From JBBTVO01 sp038063195 (GTDB lineage: Bacteria > Patescibacteriota > Microgenomatia > Levybacterales > UBA12049): a stretch of DNA of 45,610 nucleotides. The notes under the pieces were generated by a model. The model was given only the letters and a program-made list of their open reading frames with translations. It had not been told where the DNA came from and did not search any database. Numbering within the stretch: the stretch's first letter is position 1; every line of letters begins with the position of its first letter. The stretch covers positions 1 through 45,610 of the forward strand of contig JBBTVO010000012.1 of NCBI GenBank assembly GCA_038063195.1, in the 5' to 3' direction. The position numbers were made by a program, and so were the translations under genes. Positions 8,728-15,472 of the stretch are shown here, in pieces.

Positions 8728-9915
8728 ATGGCAGACGCAAAGAAATTTGAACGAAACAAACCGCACGTAAACGTCGGTACCATTGGTCACGTTGATCATG
8801 GTAAGACTACTCTAACTGCAGCTATTACTACCGTTCTTGCAAAGAAAGGTTTGGCAACTGCCAAGAAATACGAAGATATTGACAATGCTCCTGAGGAAAA
8901 AGCAAGAGGGGTCACGATCAATATTTCTCACCAGGAATACGAAACAGAAAAAAGACATTATGCCCACATCGATGCTCCGGGTCACGCAGATTACATAAAA
9001 AACATGATTACAGGTGCCGCTCAGATGGATGGTGCAATTCTTGTAGTTTCTGCTCCTGACGGACCTATGCCACAGACACGGGAGCACATTCTCCTTGCCT
9101 ATCAGGTAGGAGTTCCTGCGATTGTAGTTTTTCTTAACAAATGCGATATGGTTTCCGACGAAGAACTTCTTGATCTGGTTGAGATGGAAGTCCGGGAACT
9201 TCTTACCAAGTACAAATATCCGGGAGACAAAGTCACGATAGTAAGAGGATCAGCTCTTAAGGCACTCGAAGGAGACGCAGAAGCAGAAAAGCAAATTTTG
9301 GCTCTTATGGATGCAGTAGATAAAGATATTCCAACACCAGAGAGACCGCTTGATAAGCCATTCCTTATGCCTGTTGAGGACGTATTTTCAATTAAAGGAA
9401 GAGGAACAGTTGTAACAGGAAGAATTGAGCGAGGCAAGGTTAAGATAAATGAGACAGTAGAAATCGTCGGAATTAAAGCAACCAAATCAACTGTTGTTAC
9501 AGGAGTAGAAATGTTCCGAAAACAACTTGATGATGGACAGGCAGGAGATAACGTAGGTTTGCTTCTCCGGGGAATTGAAAAGGACGATGTAGAAAGAGGA
9601 CAGGTCGTTGCAAAACCGGGAAGTATTACTCCTCACAAAGAATTTGAAGCAGAAGTTTACATTCTTACCAAGGAAGAGGGCGGACGGCACACACCGTTTT
9701 TCACAGGATACAGACCACAATTCTATATCCGAACTACAGATGTTACCGCAGAAGTAGCACTTCCTAAGGGAGTAGAGATGGTCATGCCCGGAGACTCAAC
9801 CAAGATGACAGTAAAACTTATTGTGCCCGTAGCTCTTGAAGAGGGAGTAAGGTTTGCTGTACGAGAAGGTGGAAAAACCGTAGGCGCAGGCGTGATTACG
9901 AAAATATTGGCGTAA
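8728..9915 (+). CDS. tuf: Elongation factor Tu
   Basis: EF-Tu delivers aminoacyl-tRNA to the ribosome as a GTP complex. It is 395 residues, full length, with GHVDHGKTTLTAAI (G1), RGVTIN (G2), DAPGHADYIKNM (G3) and NKCDM (G4). The beta-barrel domains 2 and 3 follow, ending in VGAGVITKILA. It has its own strong promoter. The oddity is downstream: after the stop comes a 76-nt spacer and then a second, differently coded copy of the same C-terminus (9992-10015). Confidence 0.99.
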   Translation: MADAKKFERNKPHVNVGTIGHVDHGKTTLTAAITTVLAKKGLATAKKYEDIDNAPEEKARGVTINISHQEYETEKRHYAHIDAPGHADYIKNMITGAAQMDGAILVVSAPDGPMPQTREHILLAYQVGVPAIVVFLNKCDMVSDEELLDLVEMEVRELLTKYKYPGDKVTIVRGSALKALEGDAEAEKQILALMDAVDKDIPTPERPLDKPFLMPVEDVFSIKGRGTVVTGRIERGKVKINETVEIVGIKATKSTVVTGVEMFRKQLDDGQAGDNVGLLLRGIEKDDVERGQVVAKPGSITPHKEFEAEVYILTKEEGGRHTPFFTGYRPQFYIRTTDVTAEVALPKGVEMVMPGDSTKMTVKLIVPVALEEGVRFAVREGGKTVGAGVITKILA

Positions 9916-10015
9916 TCAAAGTCCCTCCAAAATCGCCCCTTGAGGCGTATTCGAATAGAATTGAAAAGCTGAAAGGTAAGATTGGTGGGAAGTTGTTACC
10001 AAGATTTTAGCTTAA
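9916..10015 (+). repeat. Dispersed element plus recoded copy of the tuf 3' end
   Basis: The tuf stop is followed by a 76-nt spacer whose bases 9919-9991 match an element after rpsI. The two share AAGTCCCTC, 23 identical bases at 9946-9968, and a GGTAAGATT-n-GTGGGA end. Inside is a CGCC-ccttga-GGCG hairpin and the palindrome TATTCGAATA. Bases 9992-10015 then encode VVTKILA and a stop, the tuf C-terminus (VITKILA) again. All seven sense codons differ from those in tuf. The rest of the gap to 10269 holds palindromes and a promoter but no gene. Confidence 0.85.
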
Positions 10016-10027
10016 TTTCCCCAATTG

Positions 10028-10053
10028 TCATTCTGAGCAAAGCGAAGAATCTC
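10028..10053. repeat. REP-like extragenic motif
   Basis: A GTCATTCTGAGCAAAGCGAA-type sequence of the kind scattered between genes in many bacterial genomes. In this window, related TTCG/GCTCAGG motifs occur near 13319, 16263, 20854, 29071 and 43813. Confidence 0.5.
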
Positions 10054-10074
10054 CCTTAATTTCCATTTTCTCTT

Positions 10075-10096
10075 GTACTTTTTGCCGAAAAAGTAC
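10075..10096. repeat. Perfect hairpin GTACTTTTT/AAAAAGTAC
   Basis: A 9-bp perfect stem with a GCCG loop, followed by CAAAAACTC. A related copy with the same flank occurs at 10851-10872, so the two bracket the 177-aa gene. Confidence 0.7.
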
Positions 10097-10232
10097 CAAA
10101 AACTCTTGCCACGCTTAGTCTCATGCTTTCAAAGTTTTGCTCGCTTGTCACGGGTCCCAGTCTAAAGACATCCCGTAACGACTCTCTCAACTTCTCATGC
10201 ATTCGACGTACAGAGTGGCAAATGAAAACTTA

Positions 10233-10260
10233 TTGACAAATTATCTTTTGCGCGTATAAT
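10233..10260 (+). promoter_or_regulatory. Consensus promoter of the 177-aa gene
   Basis: Perfect TTGACA, 16-nt spacer, perfect TATAAT. The ATG at 10270 is only 9 nt after the -10 box, so transcription should start at or within a few bases of the start codon (leaderless mRNA). Confidence 0.85.
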
Positions 10261-10269
10261 ATCCCCATT

Positions 10270-10803
10270 ATGACTGAAATAGTTGAATCTAGATTGTCGG
10301 ATGCAGAGACGAAGACTTTTATAGAAATACTTGGCGAAAAGGGTGCCGTAGCCACGGTTTCAGGTGGGCAGATTGAAGGGCAAGGTCTTATAACTACGAT
10401 TAAGCTAGGAGAACCTGTTTCTTTCCTAATAGTATTAAAACAAAGATGGATAGGCTTTGACCATGATGATACAACCGAAAGGTCTGTTGAAAGAACTGTT
10501 TATACAATGAACGATGAGCATGCCGAATTGATTGTGGAGGCAAAAGCTAGAGCATTGGGCAAAGAAAGCAATCAGAAACCTCACAATGAGCCACGTCTTG
10601 GAGAAAAAAGCAGGGAGAAATGGAAAAATGCACCTGATGATGCTGGGATAATTTTTGATAAAGCTTCTGACCCAAGAATGATGGGCAAATCACCGGAACA
10701 GATTATTAATGAGAGAATGAATGAGGCATTTGATTCACAGCAGGGCGATTCTCTTATTGACGAATCGGCCTCAATTCTTCAAGCAGATATATCAGGAGAT
10801 TAA
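10270..10803 (+). CDS. Unknown hydrophilic acidic protein between tuf and rpsJ
   Basis: I do not recognise this 177-residue protein. It is very hydrophilic, acidic overall, without membrane segments, and probably partly disordered in its second half (Lys/Glu/Asn-rich, then a Ser/Asp-rich end). The first 75 residues could form a small beta-rich domain (GAVATVSGGQIEGQGLITTI). It is transcribed from a consensus promoter that places its ATG at the predicted transcript start. It is bracketed by two related palindromes, 10075-10096 and 10851-10872, which hints that it moved in as a unit. Confidence 0.7.
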   Translation: MTEIVESRLSDAETKTFIEILGEKGAVATVSGGQIEGQGLITTIKLGEPVSFLIVLKQRWIGFDHDDTTERSVERTVYTMNDEHAELIVEAKARALGKESNQKPHNEPRLGEKSREKWKNAPDDAGIIFDKASDPRMMGKSPEQIINERMNEAFDSQQGDSLIDESASILQADISGD

Positions 10804-10850
10804 GCTTCTTTCTTCTTGAATTATTTGCTTTGAGCCTGTATTCCTCTTTA

Positions 10851-10872
10851 TACTTTTATACCGACAAAAGTA
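10851..10872. repeat. Palindrome TACTTTT/AAAAGTA
   Basis: A 7-bp inverted repeat with the same right flank (CCAAAAACTC) as the palindrome at 10075-10096. It lies in the gap between the 177-aa gene and rpsJ. Confidence 0.55.
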
Positions 10873-10930
10873 CCAAAAACTCCTGACAAGCCTCACCGGA
10901 TTGTCAAAAATAGAGAAATATAAATAATTC

Positions 10931-10959
10931 TTGCTAAATTCTCCCTTCTATTGTAAAAT
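10931..10959 (+). promoter_or_regulatory. Probable rpsJ promoter
   Basis: TTGCTA, 17-nt spacer and TAAAAT, 58 nt before the rpsJ ATG. It gives rpsJ independent transcription from tuf. Confidence 0.6.
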
Positions 10960-11017
10960 AGCATATTAGTTTTAAGTTAGCTTTTAATTTTGCACTTTAA
11001 GTTATTAGTTATTTATC

Positions 11018-11326
11018 ATGCCAAAAGGTAGAATACGAGTACGTTTAAAAAGTTATGATGCCCGAGTAATTGACCTCTGTTGCCAGCAGATCTTAGATAC
11101 TGCAATTAGAACTGGTGCAAAGGTCGTAGGTCCTATTCCTCTTCCCACCAAAAGAAGCGTTTATGCAGTCAACAAATCCCCATTTATAGATAAAGATGCA
11201 CGAGACCATTTCGAAATAAAAGTTCACAAAAGACTTATTGATATAATGTCTCCGACAGAAAAAACAATTGATTCTTTAACTCACCTAGAGCTTCCCGCAG
11301 GTGTAAATATTGAGATAAAGATGTAA
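11018..11326 (+). CDS. rpsJ: Small ribosomal subunit protein S10
   Basis: S10 is a 30S head protein and, with NusB, an antitermination partner. At 102 residues it is full length, with the conserved RVRLKSYDARVIDLCCQQI start and LTHLELPAGVNIEIKM end. It normally leads the S10 operon directly into rplC. Here two unknown genes intervene. A second copy of its C-terminal codons (VNIEIKM) appears 584 nt downstream at 11910-11933, so its 3' end looks duplicated around an inserted gene. Confidence 0.98.
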   Translation: MPKGRIRVRLKSYDARVIDLCCQQILDTAIRTGAKVVGPIPLPTKRSVYAVNKSPFIDKDARDHFEIKVHKRLIDIMSPTEKTIDSLTHLELPAGVNIEIKM

Positions 11327-11330
11327 TAGT

Positions 11331-11359
11331 TTGATATACTTGACTTTGTTTGATATAAT
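11331..11359 (+). promoter_or_regulatory. Promoter of the 176-aa gene
   Basis: TTGATA, 17-nt spacer, TATAAT. The GTG start at 11369 is 9 nt after the -10 box, the same leaderless geometry as at 10270 and at recA. Confidence 0.75.
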
Positions 11360-11368
11360 TCCCATATA

Positions 11369-11899
11369 GTGGTTACAATTACAGAGGCTCGGCCTCCCTT
11401 ATCGCCCTCAGAGGTTGGGTTTTCTATTTCCCCTATCTCGAAAGAAGAATCTCCATTGTATGAAATCTACAGTTTTGCAAAAGATGCTATCGTTGATAAC
11501 GAAGAAGCATTGCGGGAAAGTATTACTGTTGAAAAGCCCTTTGAAGAGTCCCTCTTTTCGTATGAAATAATTATTGACGGGGAACATATTTTAGTTGACT
11601 TCAAGCCTAACGGAGAAGAAATTGATGCAGAAACTTCATTTTATTATGGCGCAAGCCCAAATGGAACAACAGGAAGATTATTTAGTAATGCAAAAGAATT
11701 AATGACAGAAGTGGCAAATGCACGCGGCAAATCGGTAAATTACAGATTTGTAACAAATGATCCAGAGCTCAAATTATGGGCAATTGCTCCTGATGGAGGA
11801 AACGCTGTATTTGAATGGGATGAGACGGCGCTTTTTAGAGGACGGCTAGAGGCTTCAAGAAAAATTATTCCAATTCCTACAAACGGCCACAAAAAGTAA
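11369..11899 (+). CDS. Unknown protein inserted after rpsJ
   Basis: I do not recognise this 176-residue soluble acidic protein. It starts with GTG, has no signal peptide, and looks like a mixed alpha/beta domain (SYEIIIDGEHILVDFKPNGE, then a NYRFVTNDPELKLWAIAPDG strand set). It carries its own promoter. It lies exactly between rpsJ and a second, differently coded copy of the rpsJ C-terminus, so the gene seems to be the cargo of an insertion that restored the rpsJ end. Confidence 0.7.
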   Translation: MVTITEARPPLSPSEVGFSISPISKEESPLYEIYSFAKDAIVDNEEALRESITVEKPFEESLFSYEIIIDGEHILVDFKPNGEEIDAETSFYYGASPNGTTGRLFSNAKELMTEVANARGKSVNYRFVTNDPELKLWAIAPDGGNAVFEWDETALFRGRLEASRKIIPIPTNGHKK

Positions 11900-11909
11900 A
11901 ATTTTCATT

Positions 11910-11933
11910 GGTGTGAATATTGAGATTAAGATG
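11910..11933 (+). pseudogene. Remnant copy of the rpsJ 3' end
   Basis: These bases encode GVNIEIKM in frame, identical to the last eight residues of S10, with two silent codon differences (Val and Ile) and no stop after Met. The copy is preceded by the 176-aa gene and followed without a stop by the frame of the next gene. It is best read as the old rpsJ terminus left behind after an insertion. Confidence 0.75.
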
Positions 11934-11948
11934 CAGGCGCCCTATAGT

Positions 11949-11977
11949 TTGCAATTTATCCTCAAAACTGATAGAAT
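11949..11977 (+). promoter_or_regulatory. Promoter of the 394-aa gene
   Basis: TTGCAA, 17-nt spacer, TAGAAT with an upstream TG. The ATG at 11988 is 10 nt downstream, which supports that start over the longer open frame from 11913. Confidence 0.65.
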
Positions 11978-11987
11978 TTCCTCGTTT

Positions 11988-13172
11988 ATGACAAGTCCAA
12001 CCGAATCAGAATGGAAAAGGTCAAGGATCGGCAGCGGTCTTGAACGCTCACACACTGAGCTGTCAGGAGCGGAAATTTCGGAATATTTAGATCCCGCGAT
12101 TGGAAGAGTTCTTTTTGTGGAATCTTATCCTGGAATTCAAAGAACGAGATACGAATATGCAGAACCTGGCACAAATTCATCTAATTTTTCGAACATTGAT
12201 ACTCCAGAGACTTTGGTTTTAGCAAATGACGGAAGTTTTACTTTACTTGCACGATTGTTCCCCTCCGAAAATATCCTGCATATCGGGCTTAAAGAAAACT
12301 CTGAGCCAGAATTTGACTGGGAAGTGATAGGATATAGAAGACTTGCGTCTTTCCGTTACTCACCAACTGATGGGACAAAAGCCCTAGTAAGTCTTAGAAA
12401 TATTGCATCTAGAAGTGTGGATGAAGATATCTCCCAGAGAGATTGGAGAGCTGCTCTACCAATACTCTTAAACTACATAAAAACCAGTGATGACCCAAAT
12501 CATCTTCGAATGAATAAAGAACTTCGTGAAGAAGAACTGGAGTTGGTGATAGAAAAGAAATTTCCAAATGTAAATCATCCGAAAGTAGCACAAGCTTATC
12601 AGCAAGCAGAAAACTTACTTAAGAAAATATTAAAGGAAGTACCTCAGACAGAAGCTCATGAAACAAGAGCGCTACTTGCTTCTATAGGTTTTGAACCTGA
12701 TCTAATAAAACATTTGCTGGAGTTCTATATTAAGGACGGAAAATCAATTGAAGAAGCAATAGAAGAGGCCACGGAAGATAGATTGTTAGACTTATTTATT
12801 TATCTTGCTACTCGTAATTTCACCCCTTTCTCTGAAGGGCAGGACTTTATTGAAATAAACCCCGAAACGGAAGATGGATTTGGATGGAGAATAACTCAGA
12901 AAAGAGTGATGGAAGAAGAAAATCCAAGCGATCTATGGAGTAAAGGAAAATATGGAGAAGAAATAGATGTATTTGGCAATAAGTACAAAATTTTCAAAAC
13001 AGCTGATACCATAGTGGTTCTTTTTGAAGGAAGAGAGGTAGAATGGACAGTAACTTTTCCTACTTCTGTTCCGTTCGAAGAGATAAAAAGAATTATGACA
13101 GAAAAAGACGCAGATTTTAGAGAAATTAGGGGTCTTTTGTCTAAGTTTATTTTTAAGAGCAGAAACTCCTGA
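11988..13172 (+). CDS. Unknown 394-aa soluble protein
   Basis: I do not recognise this protein. It is acidic and hydrophilic, with no membrane segments. Residues 1-170 look beta-rich. Residues 175-265 are a charged helical region (KELREEELELVIEKKF, QAYQQAENLLKKILKEV, then SIEEAIEEATEDRLLDLFIY). The last 120 residues are again mixed (YKIFKTADTIVVLFEGREVE). The frame is open upstream to 11913, but that part is the rpsJ remnant and the promoter lies within it, so 11988 is the better start. It lies between rpsJ and the rplC promoter. Confidence 0.7.
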   Translation: MTSPTESEWKRSRIGSGLERSHTELSGAEISEYLDPAIGRVLFVESYPGIQRTRYEYAEPGTNSSNFSNIDTPETLVLANDGSFTLLARLFPSENILHIGLKENSEPEFDWEVIGYRRLASFRYSPTDGTKALVSLRNIASRSVDEDISQRDWRAALPILLNYIKTSDDPNHLRMNKELREEELELVIEKKFPNVNHPKVAQAYQQAENLLKKILKEVPQTEAHETRALLASIGFEPDLIKHLLEFYIKDGKSIEEAIEEATEDRLLDLFIYLATRNFTPFSEGQDFIEINPETEDGFGWRITQKRVMEEENPSDLWSKGKYGEEIDVFGNKYKIFKTADTIVVLFEGREVEWTVTFPTSVPFEEIKRIMTEKDADFREIRGLLSKFIFKSRNS

Positions 13173-13176
13173 CATA

Positions 13177-13205
13177 TTGCTTTTATTCGTGCCTCAGTAT
13201 ATAAT
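13177..13205 (+). promoter_or_regulatory. Promoter of the rplC operon
   Basis: TTGCTT, 17-nt spacer, perfect TATAAT. The predicted transcript start near 13212 gives a leader of about 138 nt before rplC. Confidence 0.75.
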
Positions 13206-13211
13206 TACTCT

Positions 13212-13349
13212 TAATTCTAATGATAAGTCGATTGGAGGCAGTTTTGACCACGTAGAAGAGACTAAAGATTCGCGAGAGCGGATTTAAGCGGCTCCTCGGT
13301 GGGTCGCTTTTTTGTTGTCCGTTCGGCTTCGCTCAGGATTTGCAATTTT
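13212..13349 (+). promoter_or_regulatory. Structured leader of the rplC operon (candidate attenuator)
   Basis: The leader contains a GGAGGCAG segment near 13235, a hairpin with a GNRA loop (TTCGC-GAGA-GCGGA, 13269-13282) and a terminator-like hairpin at 13286-13313, all upstream of the rplC ATG. The arrangement is that of an r-protein operon leader under attenuation. I cannot match it to a named leader family. Confidence 0.55.
13286..13313 (+). terminator. Terminator-like hairpin in the rplC leader
   Basis: AAGCGGC (13286-13292) pairs with GTCGCTT (13303-13309), seven pairs with one G-U, and T308-T313 form the U tract. It lies between a strong promoter and the rplC start. Confidence 0.65.
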
Positions 13350-14315
13350 ATGACTCTAAATACAATTCTCGGACAAAAAAAAGAACAAAGCCAAAAATTC
13401 CTGGAAGACGGAACCAGAATTCCTGTGACCAGAATTTTAGTTAAAGGAAACGTAGTAACTAACGTCCGAATTGCAGATAAGCATAAGTATTCTGCAATTC
13501 AACTCGGATTTGGTGTTAAGAAAAACGCTACCAAATCGGTAATCGGCAACACAAAAGGGGCTCTAGAACAAGCCCCTAATTTTTTGAAAGAAGTAAGAAT
13601 TGATGCGGATACGGATTTGTCAATTGGAACAATGATTAATGCTTCAGAAGTCTTGGCAGAAGGAGACATAATTGACATTACTGGAGTTTCAAAAGGAAAA
13701 GGATATGCAGGAGTCGTAAAAAGACATGGATTTCATGGAGGTCCCAAAACCCACGGTCAGTCGGATCGTCACAGAGCGCCGGGATCTATCGGTCAGGGAA
13801 CTACGCCCGGAAGAGTTTATAAAGGTAAAAGAATGGCAGGAAGAATGGGGAATGAAAACGTAACTATAAGAAATCTTGTGGTAGTGGGAGTTACGGAAGA
13901 TGAAGTTTTGATAAAAGGTCTAGTTCCGGGTTCTGTAAATACTATGGTAATAGTCAAAAAAGTCGGAGCAAATAAAAAATTTGTTCCGCTTTTTAAAGAT
14001 AAAACAGACGAAGTGGAAGTCGCTGGAGACCTACCCGTTTCAGATGACGCCAAAACAGAAGAGATTTTAGAGAATGGTCAACCACAGGTTTCAAGTGACG
14101 TTCAGCCTGCTGGTACTGAAAATCCAACTAATGAACAGGCTTCACTAAGCGGAAACCAATCGACAGAGATAGATGATAATACAAAAGAAGATTCAGAATT
14201 GGTTTCCGATTCACTTGAAACTGGGTCGACCGATTCTCAAAACCAAACTTCAGGAGAAAATAAAAAAGAAGAAGCAAAGGAAGAAAAGAAGGAGGAAGTA
14301 GAAAATGCCGGCTAA
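13350..14315 (+). CDS. rplC: Large ribosomal subunit protein L3 with acidic C-terminal extension
   Basis: L3 is an early-assembly 50S protein near the peptidyl-transferase centre. The core spans about residues 1-215 and includes GFHGGPKTHGQSDRHRAPGS and GRMAGRMGNENVTIRNL. The frame is open from 13299, but the ATG at 13350 begins the family sequence (MTLNTILGQKKEQSQKF). The protein is 321 residues, about 105 longer than usual: the extra C-terminal part is Glu/Asp/Ser/Thr/Asn-rich and probably disordered. It overlaps rplD by 11 nt, whose N-terminus is a Lys-rich extension of opposite charge. Confidence 0.97.
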   Translation: MTLNTILGQKKEQSQKFLEDGTRIPVTRILVKGNVVTNVRIADKHKYSAIQLGFGVKKNATKSVIGNTKGALEQAPNFLKEVRIDADTDLSIGTMINASEVLAEGDIIDITGVSKGKGYAGVVKRHGFHGGPKTHGQSDRHRAPGSIGQGTTPGRVYKGKRMAGRMGNENVTIRNLVVVGVTEDEVLIKGLVPGSVNTMVIVKKVGANKKFVPLFKDKTDEVEVAGDLPVSDDAKTEEILENGQPQVSSDVQPAGTENPTNEQASLSGNQSTEIDDNTKEDSELVSDSLETGSTDSQNQTSGENKKEEAKEEKKEEVENAG

Positions 14316-15129
14316 AAAGATTGTTTCCAAAAAACCATTAAAAGTTGCAATAAAGAAACCAGCTGTACCAAAAAAGTCAGTAGTGAAAAAAGTAGCGGTG
14401 AAAAAAGCTGCGTCTGCAAAAGCAGTAGTTTCGAAGCCTGTTGTTAAAGAAATTAAGAGAACAACTGGAGGATTAAACGCAGATGTTTATGGCATGACGG
14501 GAAAAATAGTATCAAAACTCTCACTTCCCAAAGAGATTTTTGGAGCCAAGGTAAATGACAAGCTTATGGCGCAAGCCGTACGCGTATATCTTGCCAATCA
14601 GAGATCTGGTACTGCATCGACCAAAACAAGAGGAGAAGTTCACGGAACTACAAAAAAAGCCTGGAGACAAAAAGGAACTGGGCGCGCAAGGCACGGTTCG
14701 AAAAAAGCTCCAATCTTTGTTCACGGAGGAATAGCGCATGGCCCAAGACCGCATGATTTTTCCCTCAAGATGCCGCAAAAAATGAGAAAAGCAGCTCTTT
14801 TTTCCGCACTTACTTTTAAAAACCAGAATGGAGAAATAAAAATAATTTCAGGGCTTGAGAAAATAGAGCCCAAGACGAAATTCATGGCAGATGTTGTCAG
14901 AAAACTAGATACGGTTTCCAAAAAAAGAAATATCCTTTTAGTCACACCTGATAAGGAAAAAAGCGGACTTGAGAATCTTTACAGAGCATCAAGAAATATC
15001 GAAGGCCTTAGAATTATAAAAGCTGATTTGGTAAATACTTATGAAATTCTTAACACAAAGGCAATTTTCCTTATGAAAGATGCGGTAGATGCTATAGAAA
15101 AACATTTTGTAAAAGGAGGCGCTAATTAA
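14305..15129 (+). CDS. rplD: Large ribosomal subunit protein L4 with basic N-terminal extension
   Basis: L4 binds 23S rRNA and lines the exit tunnel; in some bacteria it also autoregulates the S10 operon. The L4 core begins near residue 55 (LNADVYGMTGKIVSKLSLP) and contains the tunnel-loop region TKTRGEVHGTTKKAWRQKGT. The first 50 residues are an added Lys/Ala/Val repeat-like segment. The start is set by a strong Shine-Dalgarno (AAGGAGGAAG) inside the end of rplC. The 11-nt overlap indicates translational coupling. Confidence 0.97.
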   Translation: MPAKKIVSKKPLKVAIKKPAVPKKSVVKKVAVKKAASAKAVVSKPVVKEIKRTTGGLNADVYGMTGKIVSKLSLPKEIFGAKVNDKLMAQAVRVYLANQRSGTASTKTRGEVHGTTKKAWRQKGTGRARHGSKKAPIFVHGGIAHGPRPHDFSLKMPQKMRKAALFSALTFKNQNGEIKIISGLEKIEPKTKFMADVVRKLDTVSKKRNILLVTPDKEKSGLENLYRASRNIEGLRIIKADLVNTYEILNTKAIFLMKDAVDAIEKHFVKGGAN

Positions 15130-15449
15130 TGCTGGATATTAACCTGACACCAATTATTTCTGAAAAGTCGATGAGCGAGGCAAACAAAGGAAAGTTTACT
15201 TTCAGAGTGGATAAAAAAGCAGATAAAGAGGGAATAAGAAAGTTAGTTGCTGAAAAATTTAAAGTCGATGTGGTTTCTATTGCGACATCTATTGTGAAAG
15301 GAAAATCGAGAAGATTTGGAACAAAAAGAACCGAGACAGCTTTGTCTTCTTGGAAGAAAGCAACTGTAAAATTAAAAGAAGGGCAAAAAATTTCTATGTT
15401 TGATACGGCAGGTACAGATGAAACGCCGGCATTGCCATCTGGTAAATAA
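15129..15449 (+). CDS. rplW: Large ribosomal subunit protein L23
   Basis: L23 sits at the tunnel exit and docks trigger factor and SRP. The 106 residues include the family's PIISEKSMSEANKGKFTF, the helix KEGIRKLVAEKFKVDVVSI and the loop VKGKSRRFGTKR. Start and rplD stop overlap by one base (TAATG). A short Asp/Glu/Pro tail follows the fold. Confidence 0.95.
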   Translation: MLDINLTPIISEKSMSEANKGKFTFRVDKKADKEGIRKLVAEKFKVDVVSIATSIVKGKSRRFGTKRTETALSSWKKATVKLKEGQKISMFDTAGTDETPALPSGK

Positions 15450-15450
15450 C

Positions 15451-15465
15451 CCCGATTGAATCGGG
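15451..15465. repeat. Palindrome CCCGATT-G-AATCGGG
   Basis: A 7-bp inverted repeat with a single central base in the 23-nt gap between rplW and rplB. A related palindrome is at 32171-32192, so it may belong to a dispersed family. No T run follows, so it is not a terminator. Confidence 0.6.
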
Positions 15466-15472
15466 ATAAATT

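Noticed and set aside
11913..11987. Longer N-terminus for the 394-aa protein
   Set aside because: The extra residues begin with the rpsJ C-terminal peptide and contain the promoter; the ATG at 11988 has the -10 spacing seen at neighbouring genes.
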